From Euptelea pleiosperma (lineage: Eukaryota; Streptophyta; Magnoliopsida; Ranunculales; Eupteleaceae): DNA of 64,000 nucleotides. Shown piece after piece: positions 1-11,529 of the stretch. The notes beneath the pieces were generated by a model, which saw only the letters and a program-made list of their open reading frames with translations, ran no database searches and was not told the origin of the DNA. The DNA lies in the NCBI GenBank assembly GCA_035048495.1, contig CM068541.1:18111929-18175928 (forward strand), given 5' to 3'. Numbering within the stretch: position 1 is the first letter of the stretch; every line of letters starts with the position of its first letter. The position numbers and the translations under genes are program-made.

Positions 1-950
1 AACAGCGCGTTGCCAGCGGATATTGATTTACCTTAGATGGTTAAGTGTTAGTTAGGGATTGTGCGTGTGATGAGAAGAGAAATTCTTAGAACTTTGGTAG
101 CATTCGGCTATGGACAAAATTGTCTGACCGACCAGCCCTTACATGCGGGCGACCGAAGGTCTGGTCGATTGGCCAAAATGGTTTGGTTGACCCTAACTCT
201 TGGGATCGAGAAATTCGGCCATCAATGCGGTCGACCCTGCCAGTTTCGGATCTTGTTTGACGAAATCTTTTATGCGCTTAGAAGCTCATTTTGGCCCTTC
301 AAACGGCAATATTTGGCATGGTTCTAGCAAAGGGAGGCCTGCTTATAAATTAGAGCCTTCTCCATCTATTAGAATCAACCCAATCAAGAGATCTCTACTT
401 TTCGTTACTTGATTATCATTCTTTAAGTCTAGAGATCTGGAATTTGTGAGAGCTTCACCAGAGCAAAGCCGAGAATTCATTGTGAAGGCTCTAAGTGTTT
501 GGAAGAGACTATTTGGGATTGTTATTTGTGGGGGAAAAATCCGGTCGACACTTCCTGCACGATCCCCGAGGAGTCGGATTGATGAATTGTGGATGAACTG
601 CCCAGTGAGGTCGGCCTTGTTTCCGATGATCTTGAGAAGATGGGGCCGACTGATGTCCTTTCCTGCCTGGATTAGTCTGTCGCTACTCCAGTCGTCGGGG
701 TACTTGCAATTACACTCTGATGCTCAAGTCAGTGTGGATCTAGATACTGTTGAACTAGTTCTTGATGCCTGTCTCTCTCTTTCTCTTGTATTTTTTTATT
801 CCCTCTTTACTAGATTCTCTTTCTTTTTATTGGCCCTCAACAAGGAGTGCGTCGTTGTTGAGGAGCCTGTAACCATTATTTCTTGATAACGGTTTTTTGT
901 TATGTTTTTTGGTCTGAGGGTAATGTTTCCCCCAAGCGCTTTGCGAGATG
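1..950. other. Unassigned flank of the gypsy element
   Basis: I see no intact gene here. Base composition and repeated 'gtcgg/gtcga' wording match the Tat-type retrotransposon that follows, so this is probably more of its 3' non-coding part or LTR. A CT-rich tract near 770-830 is the only obvious local feature. No LTR boundary could be fixed, because the partner LTR beyond gag (about 12.5 kb) is missing. Confidence 0.4.
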
Positions 951-1024
951 ACGTTCCGATCGTTTAGGTCCAATATCTGTCAATTTTGAGCGACAAGCCT
1001 TTTCTCTTAGCTAGACGGCCCCGT

Positions 1025-1600
1025 CAGGTGTACCGACGAGGAACATCCTTTAGTCAGATGGTCTCATCAGGGGTTCCAATCAAGGACGAATGGCTTCTCC
1101 TGTTCTGTTCTGACAAGGCCAATCTTTTAGTCGGACGGCGTCGACAGTTGTCCTGATAGGGACAGACGGCTATACTTGTCGGTCCGATAAAGTCCATCCT
1201 TTGGTCAGACGCTGTTGGCAGTAGTTCCGGCAAGGCATACCCTTCATTCCGACATTGTCGGTAGTCGTCCTGACAGGGATGGACGATCGTAGCGACAAAG
1301 CCCATCCTTCAGTCGGGCGTTGTCGGTCATCGTTCTGGCGAAGCACATCCTTCAGTCGGACATTGTCGACGGTTGTCCTGATAGGGACGGACGGTTGTAC
1401 CGACCAAGCCCATCCTTCAGTCGGACGCTATCGGTCGTCGTTCTGGCAAAGCACATCCTTCAGTTGGACACTATTGGCGGTTGTCTTGACAGGGACGGAT
1501 GGTCGTACCGACAAAGCCCATCCTTCAGTCGGACGCTGTCGGCCGTCATTCTGGCAAAGCATACCCTTTAGTCGGCTGGCTGTCAGATCCTCCGATAAGG
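1025..1600. repeat. GC-rich tandem repeat, about 108-bp period
   Basis: The phrase 'aagcccatccttcagtcgg' recurs near 1298, 1406 and 1514, a spacing of 108 bp. A half-unit variant, 'aagcacatccttcagt', lies between the copies. Decayed copies extend upstream to about 1030. It lies between the element end and the TATA box of the antisense ORF. Open frames here are by-products of the repetition. Confidence 0.8.
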
Positions 1601-1907
1601 AGACATGTTTATCGGACTCTGGGACGAGATGGTCCGTGACCCATGGAGGTCAACTGGCCCCTTCCCAGAGAACGTACCTCATTAAGTGACATGTGGCATT
1701 GTCTTAGCTTCTCGAAGAATAGGGCACCCACATCGTCCCCTTTTTCGGACAGTTGACACGTCATTGGTCTAGCTGTCAGAGAAACCAACCGTCAGACTGT
1801 TCAGGCGTGCGAAACATACCGTCCGAAGGGAATATGTAATGATTTCACATTTTTTACGGGTTCTGCTAATGCCATGATGCCCTGGTGATAATATTAGGCA
1901 TTGCTAG

Positions 1908-1915
1908 TATAAATA
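1908..1915 (+). promoter_or_regulatory. Candidate TATA box of the antisense ORF
   Basis: TATAAATA stands in an otherwise GC-balanced stretch, about 270 bp upstream of the recognisable coding frame, and is followed by a pyrimidine-rich leader. It faces the plus-strand ORF, opposite to gag-pol, so that ORF could have its own promoter. This rests on position and consensus only. Confidence 0.45.
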
Positions 1916-2169
1916 CCCCTGACCTCAGTTATTTTTTATTTTTTACAAGCTTTGACTCATCGAAGGTGATTTCTACTCTCTTTTCTTCTCTCTCCCCTTT
2001 TTTACAACAAAGACCCTGCCGGCACTGCGTCCGTGAGTATCCTCGGCTGGGACACCGTTGACCATTTCAAAAAAGGTTCTTCTACTATCATTTTTCCCTT
2101 TCTCTTATTATTTCTCTTTCGCCTAGACCTATATATCTCGTTCCTCTAAGGTCTTTTCCTTAGAGGAAG

Positions 2170-5100
2170 CCAAGGTAGTAGAGAACGTTGTTCTCGGAGA
2201 GGTCTTCTTCTCCGAAGTCCTTGAAGCTGACTCTTATGGTCGTGCTGCTAATATGGACCCTGCCAGGGTCCTGACTGGTGATGTTGCCTCGTCGTACCGT
2301 CCCTTTGTTTTTAGTGAGGCTACCCTAGTGGACGATGGGTGTGAGGGATTGTACCAGCGCTACGGCAACTCTCGTCGTGTTCACGTGAGGAAAGGCCGCT
2401 TCCTTGGAGAACCTCTCCCCGATGGGGAGATCAGTATCTGTGAGGAGCTATTGGAGGGAGGGATGTCCTTTCCGTTGTCCTCTCTGGCTAGGTCTCTGTT
2501 GATCTTTTACAAAAGAGCTCCCGGCCAGATGCACCACAACACCTGGAGGATAATCTCTAGGATTGACTCCATTTGTGCCCTTGGGGACCACTCCATTGGC
2601 TTGCTAGAGATGGACTGAGCCTATTCATTGAAGCGCACCCCTTATTCCGACCATGTTTATAGTTTGTCAGCTAGGTCAGACCCCTTTCGGATGATCGAAG
2701 ACCTTCCGGACTCTCACAAGAGATAGCCTGACAAGGCCCTGGTTGTCTTAGGGTCATGGGATGGCACCGGCCAGGCTGATTTAGGTCCACCGATTGGTTC
2801 CTTTCGGTCGAGTTTTAATCGAGTAGGTATGCCGTCTAGGTTTACCCCTGCCTTGTCGTCTTTCTTTCAAATTGTTCCGTCAGTCTACTAACCTTGTCAT
2901 TTTCTTCTATGTAGATAACGTGCAAACCCCGGGCACGCACGCCCAAGTCATTGTCGACAAGGTCCTAAGGTTCGACGCGACTGAAACTAAGCTTTTTCCG
3001 CGTCGTTGATTACGAAAACCCTACACTCAACACATTTGTAATTTATCCGAGTTTTTAATCCTGCAAAAAATAGAATTCTCTATATAGGGATTCGTGTCGG
3101 ATATCGATCCACACTCGGGATTAGTTCACGCAAATCAAGGATGTAAAATGATGGCTTTTTCTTAGAGATAACTAAAAATAAGAGGATGGAGGGGTGAGAG
3201 ATTTGATCACGAGCTTTAAAAACTAATAATTTGACTATTTAACTCAAAGAACAATTAGGAACAAAAAAAAATGCAAAAGAAAACTAATTTATTGAATCAA
3301 AATAAATTGTTTACATTGATGGATAAAAACAAAAAAAATCAAAACTATCCTAAAGAGAATGATGATAGAGAGAGAAAGCTAGGGAGAGATAGAGAAAGAA
3401 GTGAAAATTCTTAGAGAGAGAAAGTCCTAAAGTCTAGTGAGAGAAAAAGTAGAGATCTAGAGAGAGAGAGAGACTAAAGAGATAGAAAATATCCTAGAAA
3501 GAAAATTGACCGTTTGATCTCACCTTCGGATGGAGAGCAATGGAAGATTTGCTAGCAACATGGCAGCAAGGAGTGGTGGATTGAGAGAGGCGAAGCACAC
3601 AACAACCATGAAGGTATCCGCAGCTTATGGATGAGGCGGTGATGAGGAGAAGCAGGTGGTGCAGCGAGGTTCTGGTTGCAGGCAGCAACTATCAATGGAG
3701 GAGCACTATTGCCGTGGTGAGAAGGTTGGACGTTCAAGGCTACGAAGCGGTGTAGCGGATGAAGGAGGTGCAGTGTGTAGCAGAAAGATGTAGGGGGAGG
3801 CCATGGAGATTGTGGGAGGCAACTGGTCGTCCAGGTCGCCTGTTGCACTAGCAACAACGTTTGAGGGCAGTCCGTGGAGGGAGAGGAGGAATTCCTTCTC
3901 CTTCCTTCTTCTCTCCTCCTCTTCTTCTCTTCTTCTTCTTTTCTTCTTTTTTTTTCCGTTTTTCTTTTCTATTTTTTTTATCTTTGAAGAAGGGAGAGAA
4001 GGCGGTAGAGAGAGAGGGTTGGACCTTCGAATTTTTTTTCTTTTTTGCAAGATGAGGTGGGCGGTGCTTGTTAGTGGTAGCAGGTCCGGCCAAGGAGTTC
4101 TGAGTTGCTGGTGTGGAAGGGTGATGCAGCTTGAACGACTGCTATAGAGGAGACAATGGAGGTGCAGCACCTCATGGACGGTGCATGATCAAAATCGTAG
4201 CAGGTTGCATGGTGAGCAGTCCGACGGCTTGGTGATGTTGGACAACCTATAACTCATTGGCAGGTGAGAGATAGAGCATGGAGGCGGCAAGTGGCTGAGT
4301 TCTTTTTGCAGAAAACGTGGGAGAGCTGGGGATGAGAGGGGCGGAGAAGATGAAGAAGGAGGCAACTTTTTGTGTCGTCCCGGAGGAACTTAGAGAGGGT
4401 GGTGTTCCTGGCGGCCGGAGTTGCATTCTGCAACTCTGACGAGAGAAGAGGAGGAGCGGTGCTGCTGCACACAGCAGCAGCAAGAAGATGATGGAAAGAA
4501 GGAGAATAAGAGGAAGACGAAGAAGAAGAGGAGAAGGGGCAGAAGGAGAGGATGGGGTTGTGCAGGTGATGGCTGGAGTTGCAACCTGCAACTCCGGCGA
4601 AAACGTTAGGAAGAAGATGAAAAAGAAGAAGAAGAAAGGAGGAGGAAGATGGGGCCAAAGAAGAGGGGAAAACGTGGGGAAGGGTTTTGGGGAAGGATTG
4701 GAAAAGATTGGAGGGGGATTAGGGTTCAAACGAACCCTTCTCCTTCCCCTTTTAAAGCTCCCTATTTCCTTTAATTGAAATAGGGATTTTTCAAAAATAA
4801 AAAATAAGAAAAATAATTTTTTTTTTTTAAGTAAAACCCTATTTTTCTTAGGGAAATTTCCCCATTTAGTGGACCCCCCCTTATTTGAAAATTTAATTGA
4901 AATTCTTTTGAAATTCACGGGGTCCACTAAATGGTCGAACAGCGGGTCGATGATGATGGGCCCGGCTACTGGCCCATATGGATTGATGATGTCCATCGTC
5001 TCACAAGATGATGTGACAGACAATCTGATGGTCAGACTGAAGATGACTTGATCAGGATCCAGATTGGCAGGCCGACGGATTTAGAGAGATCCGACGGTCC

Positions 5101-7039
5101 GATGGACAATCCAACGGTCTGATAGCTTAGGGAGATGAGCCAGAGCCAACGGGTAGGAGTTCTGGGGTTAGGTCAGTAGATCCGAGGACCGAGAGATGAA
5201 GAGAGAGAGAATAAGGAGAGATGAGATTGAAAATTAGGGGGAAGAGAGAGAAAATATCAGAGAATGGAGATAAAAGTATTAGTACAGGGTCTAGAACCCT
5301 AGTCTTCATTGTGAGCATCCTCACGCTTCTCCAGTAGAGTAGACTATCATTCCTTGCTGACTCATGTGGCTTTAAACGCTTTGGTCCATCTCTTGGTCAT
5401 TGGCTCTCCCACTCTCTTCGTTATTTGGGCCGGCACTTCAGTCCTCTTTTTCAGCCCGTATTTGGCCCATATCTTCTAGTCATAGCATGTGGGCTCTTTA
5501 AGCTTTGATAATGGGCTTTCCTGATCGATGTGGGCTCGCAAGTCTCAAGAATTGTCCCATCGGGGTTTCCTACGACAAAAGAAGCGCGTAATGAGACTTT
5601 ATCAGAACGACTTAATGTCTAGACTTCCGAAAGTGTGTTTAATGCATGCAAATATACCATTACATCCAGAAAAGTGTGTTCTACTCAATAAAAGAGACTC
5701 TTACGTAGAAAAGTAGATAAATAGAGTATTTTAACATAGGAGAGTGTGAAAACGCTTAGAAGATAACAATGGAAAATACTCACTTTTAAGCGAATATCAG
5801 CGACCGTCACGCTTACCTACCATTTTTTATTCGAAGAGGTCCGACTGAGTACCCGCAACAGTCGTAAGGCGGTCGCTAGGGCAGGGGTGATCCTGACCTC
5901 CCAAATCAAAGCTGTCGACACCGATTTGTTGGCCATCGCAGCAGTCCCATTAACCCGCACTGGTCCCATCATGGAGGACCGTGGGAAGAAGAAGGTTGCC
6001 GTGACATAGATGAGGAAGCACCAAGAGTTTGGGCGCCTCTTGAAGAGGGGCTTTCAGGCTTTCGATCCTCTTGCCGTCGTTGCCGGGGGGTCAGGGGCTC
6101 AGGTTCCCCGCGGTTCAGGGCAGGCTCCCCCCATTCCCCCAACTTTCACAGTTGCCCCTCCGTCCTGACTGTCCGTAAGAGTGGACCTGGACGAGGTGTC
6201 AGATCATGTTGACCGGCACTTCAAAATCGTCCCCCTGGAGAAGACGACAGATGCTCCATTCTCCATCCCCGCATTCCACACCCCTCTCGGCCATCCTATC
6301 ACCGAGGGCCATTCCCTCTTTGACCCCCAAGTGGCCATGGGGCTGGTGGACAGGCTCTCATTGCCGAGAGATCGTCAACGTTATGCGGACATAATGGAGC
6401 CGACTCAGACTTATGATGGCCTAAGCAAATCTTTTGCCGAGGTAACTCCCTTCTTCATTCTTTCTCTCTTTTTCTTAGTTTTTCTTGCTCTTGATGAGTT
6501 TTCGTTGTTCGTAGGGCTTCAACGCGTACCTTGGCCTGAAGGACTTTGTTGGCTTCCTCCTCAACCAGCGCGACCAACAGGACGTCGAGGTTCTCCGCCA
6601 AAGGGAGAGGGCGGACTAGGCAGCCTTACGGCTGGCCAATGCCTCCCAGAACCTTGAGGTGCTGAACCTCCAACTCCAGGCCAAGAAAGAGGACCTTGTC
6701 AAGGCTCAAGAGGCTCGTCTAGTTGCCGAGAGGAAGTCCACGGACGTCCGTTCGGCTCTGGAGGCCTCTGAGACGAAGAGGGTGGTTGCCGAGGAGGCCT
6801 GGGACAAGATGAAGGAGACTTTGGAGCTGGTCCGCGCCGAGTCCCTTCATCTTCAGCAATTCCAGTATGAGAGGGGTGTTGCTGATGCCCAGGCCAATTT
6901 GGGAGAGGAGGAGTCAGCGGCTGTTCGGGATGAACCGAAGGGGGAGCAGTAGGCTCTAGGCGGGGATGGCCCGAGAGACCCCGAGGTCACCGGGGGCGAC
7001 GTTGGACAGTCGTCCGACGTCATTGTGACCGTTGAATGA
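2170..7039 (+). pseudogene. Antisense extra ORF of Tat-type gypsy element, broken
   Basis: This frame resembles the plant 'putative gypsy type transposon' domain (PF04195 type). Around 2470-2580 it encodes the landmark LLIFYKRAPGQMHHNTWRI. The pieces are: exon about 2170-2822; intron about 2823-2914 (gtaggt..tgtag); exon from 2915, cut by an insertion at about 3007; resumption at about 5836-6441; intron 6442-6514 (gtaact..tcgtag); final exon 6515-7039, an Arg/Glu/Leu-rich coiled coil. Pieces on either side stay in one frame apart from single in-frame stops near 2616, 2727, 6007, 6166 and 6616. It runs opposite to gag-pol and sits 3' of integrase, where Tat-lineage elements are known to carry an additional antisense ORF. 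Its function is unknown. It is inactive here because of the stops and the insertion; no clear start codon upstream of the ATG at 2253. Confidence 0.72.
3007..5835. mobile_element. Non-coding insertion splitting the antisense ORF
   Basis: About 2.8 kb of AT-rich DNA with a different composition interrupts the frame: the ORF reads into 3006 and resumes at about 5836. It holds purine-rich runs (3360-3480), long poly-T/C and GAA-rich tracts (3900-4050, 4440-4680) and (A)n/(T)n stretches near 4800. I see no transposase or polymerase motif and no convincing terminal repeats. It could be a non-autonomous LTR element or Helitron; the class is undetermined and the ends are accurate to about 10 bp. Confidence 0.5.
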
Positions 7040-7284
7040 CTTGTACTATTATTTTTTTTCTTTTTTTTTTAAGGTGGATGCCGCATGGCTCATTTTTATA
7101 TATATAAACCTTTGAACATTTTCTTCTCATTGCTGATTCCTCCGTAATAATCTTTTGTTATGTTTCCTTTATCCTTTTGTGGGATTTGTCCTCTCGGCCT
7201 AGCCGTCTGCCCCGTTAATGTCATTCTTTTAACTCTTCGGCCGAGAGGGTTGAGATGTCCTGGCTTTCCAATGAGTCATACCTC

Positions 7285-7825
7285 CGAACTGTCAAGGCCC
7301 CGTTCTACGCTTGGCTTTTCTACCGAGAAGCATTGGGTGCATCGGCCCATTCGTGGGACTTCTTTCTTCTTTTGGAGAGGGGTATAATTCTCATGTATCA
7401 AGGCAGTCGAGGCCTGCTCTTAATGGATGCCAACTGCATATGTCGAGGTCCCGTTCTACCCTTGGCTTTTTAGCCAAGAAGGATTGGGTGTCTCGAGCCA
7501 CTTGTGAGACTTCTTCCTCATTTGGAGAGGGGTACAGTTCTTATGCATTAAGGCGGTCAAGGCCTGCTCTTGATGAATGCCAACTGTATGTGTCGAGGTC
7601 CCGTTCTGCTCTTGGCTTTTAAGCCAAGAAGGACTGGGTGCCTCGGCCCACTTGCGGGACTTCTTCCTCCTTTGGAGGGGTACAGTTCTCATGCATCAAG
7701 GCAGTCAAGGCCTGCTATTGATAAATGCCAACTGTACGTGTCGAGGTCATGTTCTACCCTTAGCTTTTCAGCCGAGAAGGACTGGGTGCCTCGGCCCACT
7801 TGTGAGACTTCTTCCTTCTTTGGAG
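7285..7825. repeat. Tandem repeat, about 150-bp period, four units
   Basis: 'tgtcgaggtc' begins at 7441, 7591 and 7739, with a related first unit near 7288, giving a period of 148-150 bp. Each unit contains 'cttggctttt..gccaagaagga' and 'gcccacttgtgagacttcttcc'. The array separates the antisense ORF from the 3' end of pol inside the gypsy element. Frames across it are repeat artefacts. Confidence 0.85.
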
Positions 7826-7859
7826 TAAGTGTTTTTCTTTTTGGCCGACGTGAAAAGTT

Positions 7860-9060
7860 GATAGGAACTAGATTATATGGAACTTGGATAGAACCTTTAT
7901 TGATAAAAGATCTTCATGTTAAAAGCTTTCTAGGGCCTTTCAATTACAGTGCTGTCTGATGTCTTTAGGAAATAGGATCCATGTTGTCCCAGCTTGTCGA
8001 TCACATATGGTCATTCCCAATTGGAACCGAGCTTGCCACTGTTGGCCTCCCTCATGTTTTCAAACACTTTCCTGAGGACAAGGTCCTCTGGCTTGAAGAT
8101 CCTGTGCTTTACCCTTCAGTCAAACGGCCGCTTGATTCTTTGTTAGTAGTCGGCTAGTCGGACCATAGCCAGCGCTCCTCGAGGAGGTTTATGTCACGAG
8201 CCAATATGCCCTCATTCTGTCCTGACTCTACGGCTAATGTTTGGGAGCTTAGTGCCATGGCTTCGTCGGGATTACGGCCTCCGTCCAGTAAGCTAGTGAG
8301 AAAGGGGATTCCCCTATTGACCACCTCGGGGTAGTGCGGTGCGGTAGGCCCATAGTACAGCATACAGTTCTTCGGCCCGCTTTCCTTTGGCCCTTTCTAA
8401 TTGCTTCTTTAGCGTGTTAACCCTGTTGGCTACTTCTGCCAGTTTGTTGCTTTGTAGATACCTTGGAGTCGATAGGCTTTTCTTTATCCCGAGTGTCTGA
8501 CAAAAGTCTCGAATCTCGGTGGCGTCGAATTGTGTGCCGTTATTTGTCACAATTTCCTAGGGTACACCAAAACGGCATATGATATTCTCCCAGAGAAATC
8601 TTCTAATATTTGAGGCGTGGACTTGAGAGAGCTCAATGGCTTCGATCCATTTGGTGAAGTAGTCAATGGCTACTAGCAAAAAGCGAACATTTTCCTATGC
8701 TCTCGGGAGGGGCCCGACTATGTCCAATCCCCATTTGGCGAACGGCCAGGTGCTGTACACTGGTTGTAACTCTTCTGCAGGCACTCTAATCAGTGACGCG
8801 TGCCTCTGGCAGCTTGAGCACTTGCGGACGAGGATTTTGGCATCCTTCTGCATGTATGGCCAAAAATACCCTTGCATGATTGCCTTGTGTGCCAAACTCC
8901 TCACCCTCGAGTGGTTGCCGCACTCTCCGGCGTGTATCTCCTCCAACACGGTTTGTGACAGTGTCGGAGTCAAGCATCTCAAGAGTGGTCCGGATGCCAA
9001 CTTCCGATATAACTCTTCGTGTAACAATATATATCTTTTTGAGATGCCTTGAACTCGCCG
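7860..9060 (-). pseudogene. Ty3/gypsy (Tat-type) integrase, degraded
   Basis: Read on the minus strand, 9027-8695 gives an H2C2 zinc-finger region (CGNHSRVRSLAHKAIMQGYFWP, then CSSCQRHA) followed by the start of the catalytic core (WGLDIVGPLP). 8550-8314 gives the core segment beginning MTNNGTQFDA (the usual catalytic Asp is degraded to Asn) and WAYRTALPRGG. 8150-7870 matches the C-terminal part (FKPEDLVLRKVFENMREA). Stops and frame changes break it. The enzyme would join retrotransposon cDNA to the host chromosome; this copy is dead. Confidence 0.85.
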
Positions 9061-9249
9061 TGCATCTATTTTTTATTCCGAGAGGGTCCCGTGCCGAAGG
9101 TAATTGCCGATGTTGTCCATCCAGCTCGACTCGTCCCCAGTGGTAACAGGTGCTATGTGCAACTCGTTTGGCTTCTGTATGCTGGGGTACTCTTGGAAAC
9201 CTACTGAAATGAGTCTCAATTTCGTCTCACCTAGCATTGTTGCCAGGTA

Positions 9250-10180
9250 TGCTAACAAATCCTAGTGCCGATTTTCTTGTCTCGGGAGTTGGTACAGCTT
9301 CAGCTGGGTGGAGCATTTCGCCAGTTCTCTTACTATAGATAGGTAAGCTACATTCTCTCGTCCCTTGCCTGGTAGGTTCCGTCTTACTGGGAAACAACGA
9401 GCTGTGAGTCTGAGTAAACGGTCAGGTCAGTGACTCCAAGGTCCAGGGCAGTTGTGATCCCTGAAATGACAGCTTCGTAATTCTGCCTCATTGTTGGACG
9501 CTTTGAAGTCGAGCTTCACGGCCCTCTCAATTCTTGTATTTTTTGATGTTACCAGCACGGTCCCGACTCCTGATCCATCTTCGTTGGCCGAGCCGTCTGT
9601 GAACAGCCTCCAACCTGTCTCCTGTCAGAATGCTGCCGGGGCTTCGGGTAGATGGAGGATGTCCGCATCTTCCTCTTCGAATTCTTTGATGTCGCTTATT
9701 GGGAAATCGGCTAAGAAACCTACGAGGACATGACCTTTCTCAGAAATTCTAGGGCTGAACTTGATGTCGTACTATGCCAAATGAATGGCCCATTTAGCCA
9801 TTCGGCCGGATAGGTCAATTTTTCCAAGGATGGATTTGAGCGGGAACTCGGTATAGACCATAATAGTCATCTCGTCGAAGTATGGCTTCAATCTCCTGGA
9901 TGTAAAAATTAGTGCAAGGGTAGCCTTTTCTATTAATGCGTACCTAAGTTCGACTTCGACGAGGGTTTTACTTGTGAAAAAGACCGGTTTCTCTTCTTTG
10001 CCTTGCTCTCGGAATAGTACAGTACTGATGGATTGCTCCGTTGTTGCTAGGTACAGGCTGAGAGGTTCCCCTGCTTTTGGTTTCGGGACTATGGGCGGCT
10101 TGGCGAGGTATTCTTTCAGTTTCCCGAAGGCTACGTCGCATTTGTCAGTCTACTAGAATTGCCCTTGCCTCCGTAGTAGC
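9250..10180 (-). pseudogene. Ty3/gypsy RNase H region, degraded
   Basis: On the minus strand between the reverse transcriptase and integrase pieces, frames give RNase H-like words: 'FTDGSANEDGSGVG' near 9610-9560 (the usual LFVDGSSN-type Asp motif) and 'KLDFKASNNEA' near 9510-9470, the latter matching the conserved Asn-Asn-Glu. The tether between RT and RNase H lies at 9780-9960. Several stops interrupt it. It would remove RNA from the RNA:DNA hybrid during reverse transcription. Confidence 0.75.
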
Positions 10181-10960
10181 TTGAACAGTGGCCAATACCT
10201 ATCCGACAATCAGGCAATGAATCGACTCGGCGCTGCTATCCTTCCGGCCAGCTTCTAGACTTCTTTTCGATTCTACGGTGGTTTCATTTTTGTGAGGGCT
10301 CTAATCTGTTCAGGGTTGGCCTCTATTCCTCGCTTGGTGATTAAGTAACCTAAGAACTTCCCAGATGTGACTCCGAAGACGCATTTGTAGGGGTTCAGCT
10401 TCATGTTGTATTTTCGAAGTCGGTCGAGCGTTCTTCTCAGATTTGTCAAATGGCCAACCCTCTGTCGGCTCTTGACCATCATGTCGTCGATGTAGACTTC
10501 CATTGATTCCCTGATCATGTCTTGAAACATGCAGTTGAACAGTCTTTGATAGGTGGCTCCTGCGTTCTTGAGTCCGAATGGCATTACTTTGTAGCAGAAC
10601 ACCCCACGATCCGTGGTGAAGGCTGTTTTTCCTGATTGAGCTCAAAGAGAGGAATCTGGTTGTACCCGAAGTATCCGTCCATGAAGGACAGGATTTCATA
10701 GCTTGATGTTGCATCCACCAGCTGGTCAATCCGCGGTAGTGGGTACAGATCTTTTGGGTAGGCTTTGTTCAGGTTTGTTCCCTGTCTTCTGGGGAACTAC
10801 GACCACGTTGGCGAGCCATTCGGGGTTCGTGACTTCCCGGATGAAGCTTGCTTTCAGTAGTTTGTCAATTTCGTCTCTTACAACAGTCTGTTTTCTATCG
10901 ACACGACCCTTGGCCGTTGCCTGACTAGAGTGTACCTGTGACTCACATTCAATTTATGGC
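10180..10960 (-). pseudogene. Ty3/gypsy reverse transcriptase, degraded
   Basis: 10602-10273 encodes a textbook gypsy RT palm: 'KVMPFGLKNAGATYQRL', then VYIDDMMVKS with the catalytic YIDD, then 'KLNPYKCVFGV' and 'GKFLGYLIT'. The upstream fingers continue to about 10950 in another frame ('NPEWLANVVVVPRR'-like). Frameshifts occur near 10610-10640. It is part of the same minus-strand polyprotein as integrase and protease. Confidence 0.9.
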
Positions 10961-11180
10961 AAGAAATATTCGGGTGTATCTCCGGCATGTCTTCAAGCGA
11001 CCAAGTGAATACATTTCGGTAGGTTTTTAAGAGGTCCGTTAGCTTCTACTTTTCTTGTTCGTCCAAAGTTGACCCGATATAAGTTATTTTTGGATCTTCA
11101 ATGGTTCTGAGATTGACTTCTACTGTCAGCCTTCCCTGATCCATCTTACTGTTTAGATCAGAGGCCGGATGCTGTGGTTG

Positions 11181-11528
11181 CTATATACTGTTAGCTGGTG
11201 GCTTGCTGCTCTGGGGATCAGTTCTAGGTTCAGCCGTTTTTTCTGGCCTAACAGCCATTGCGTAGCACTTTTTTGACGAGGTTTGATCTCCCCGAATCTC
11301 TACGGTCCCTTGTTCAGTGGGGAACCGGATCAGTTGATGGTAGGTCGATGGAACGGCCTTCATCCCGTGGAGCCATCCTCTCCCCAAGATTGCGTTGTAT
11401 GGCGATGGAGTGTCCACGACCAAGAAATCTACCATCTGCACAGCTGGTCCTGCCCTTACTAGCAGCGTCATCTTCCCCAAGGCATATACCTTTTGTCCAC
11501 TGAAGCCAATCAACGGTGCCTCTGCCAA
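11181..11528 (-). pseudogene. Retropepsin-like protease region of gypsy element
   Basis: This 115-residue open segment contains 'FLVVDTPSPYNAILGRGWLH', the typical C-terminal half of Tat-type gypsy proteases. The family's catalytic Asp motif would lie just upstream (about 11530-11600) in a damaged frame. It sits between gag and RT, as expected. In a live element it would cleave the gag-pol polyprotein. Confidence 0.8.
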
Positions 11529-11529
11529 T

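Noticed and set aside
1054..1689. Frames of 83-144 codons in both directions
   Set aside because: By-products of the 108-bp tandem repeat; no recognisable protein.
3494..4778. Many overlapping open frames rich in Lys/Arg/Glu or Ser/Phe/Leu on both strands
   Set aside because: They arise from GAA/CTT-rich low-complexity DNA inside the non-coding insertion; no domain or splice pattern supports them.
7160..7959. Plus- and minus-strand frames of 70-129 codons
   Set aside because: They are translations of the 150-bp tandem repeat.
8666..9146. Plus-strand frames of 88 and 128 codons
   Set aside because: Antisense shadows of the gypsy integrase.
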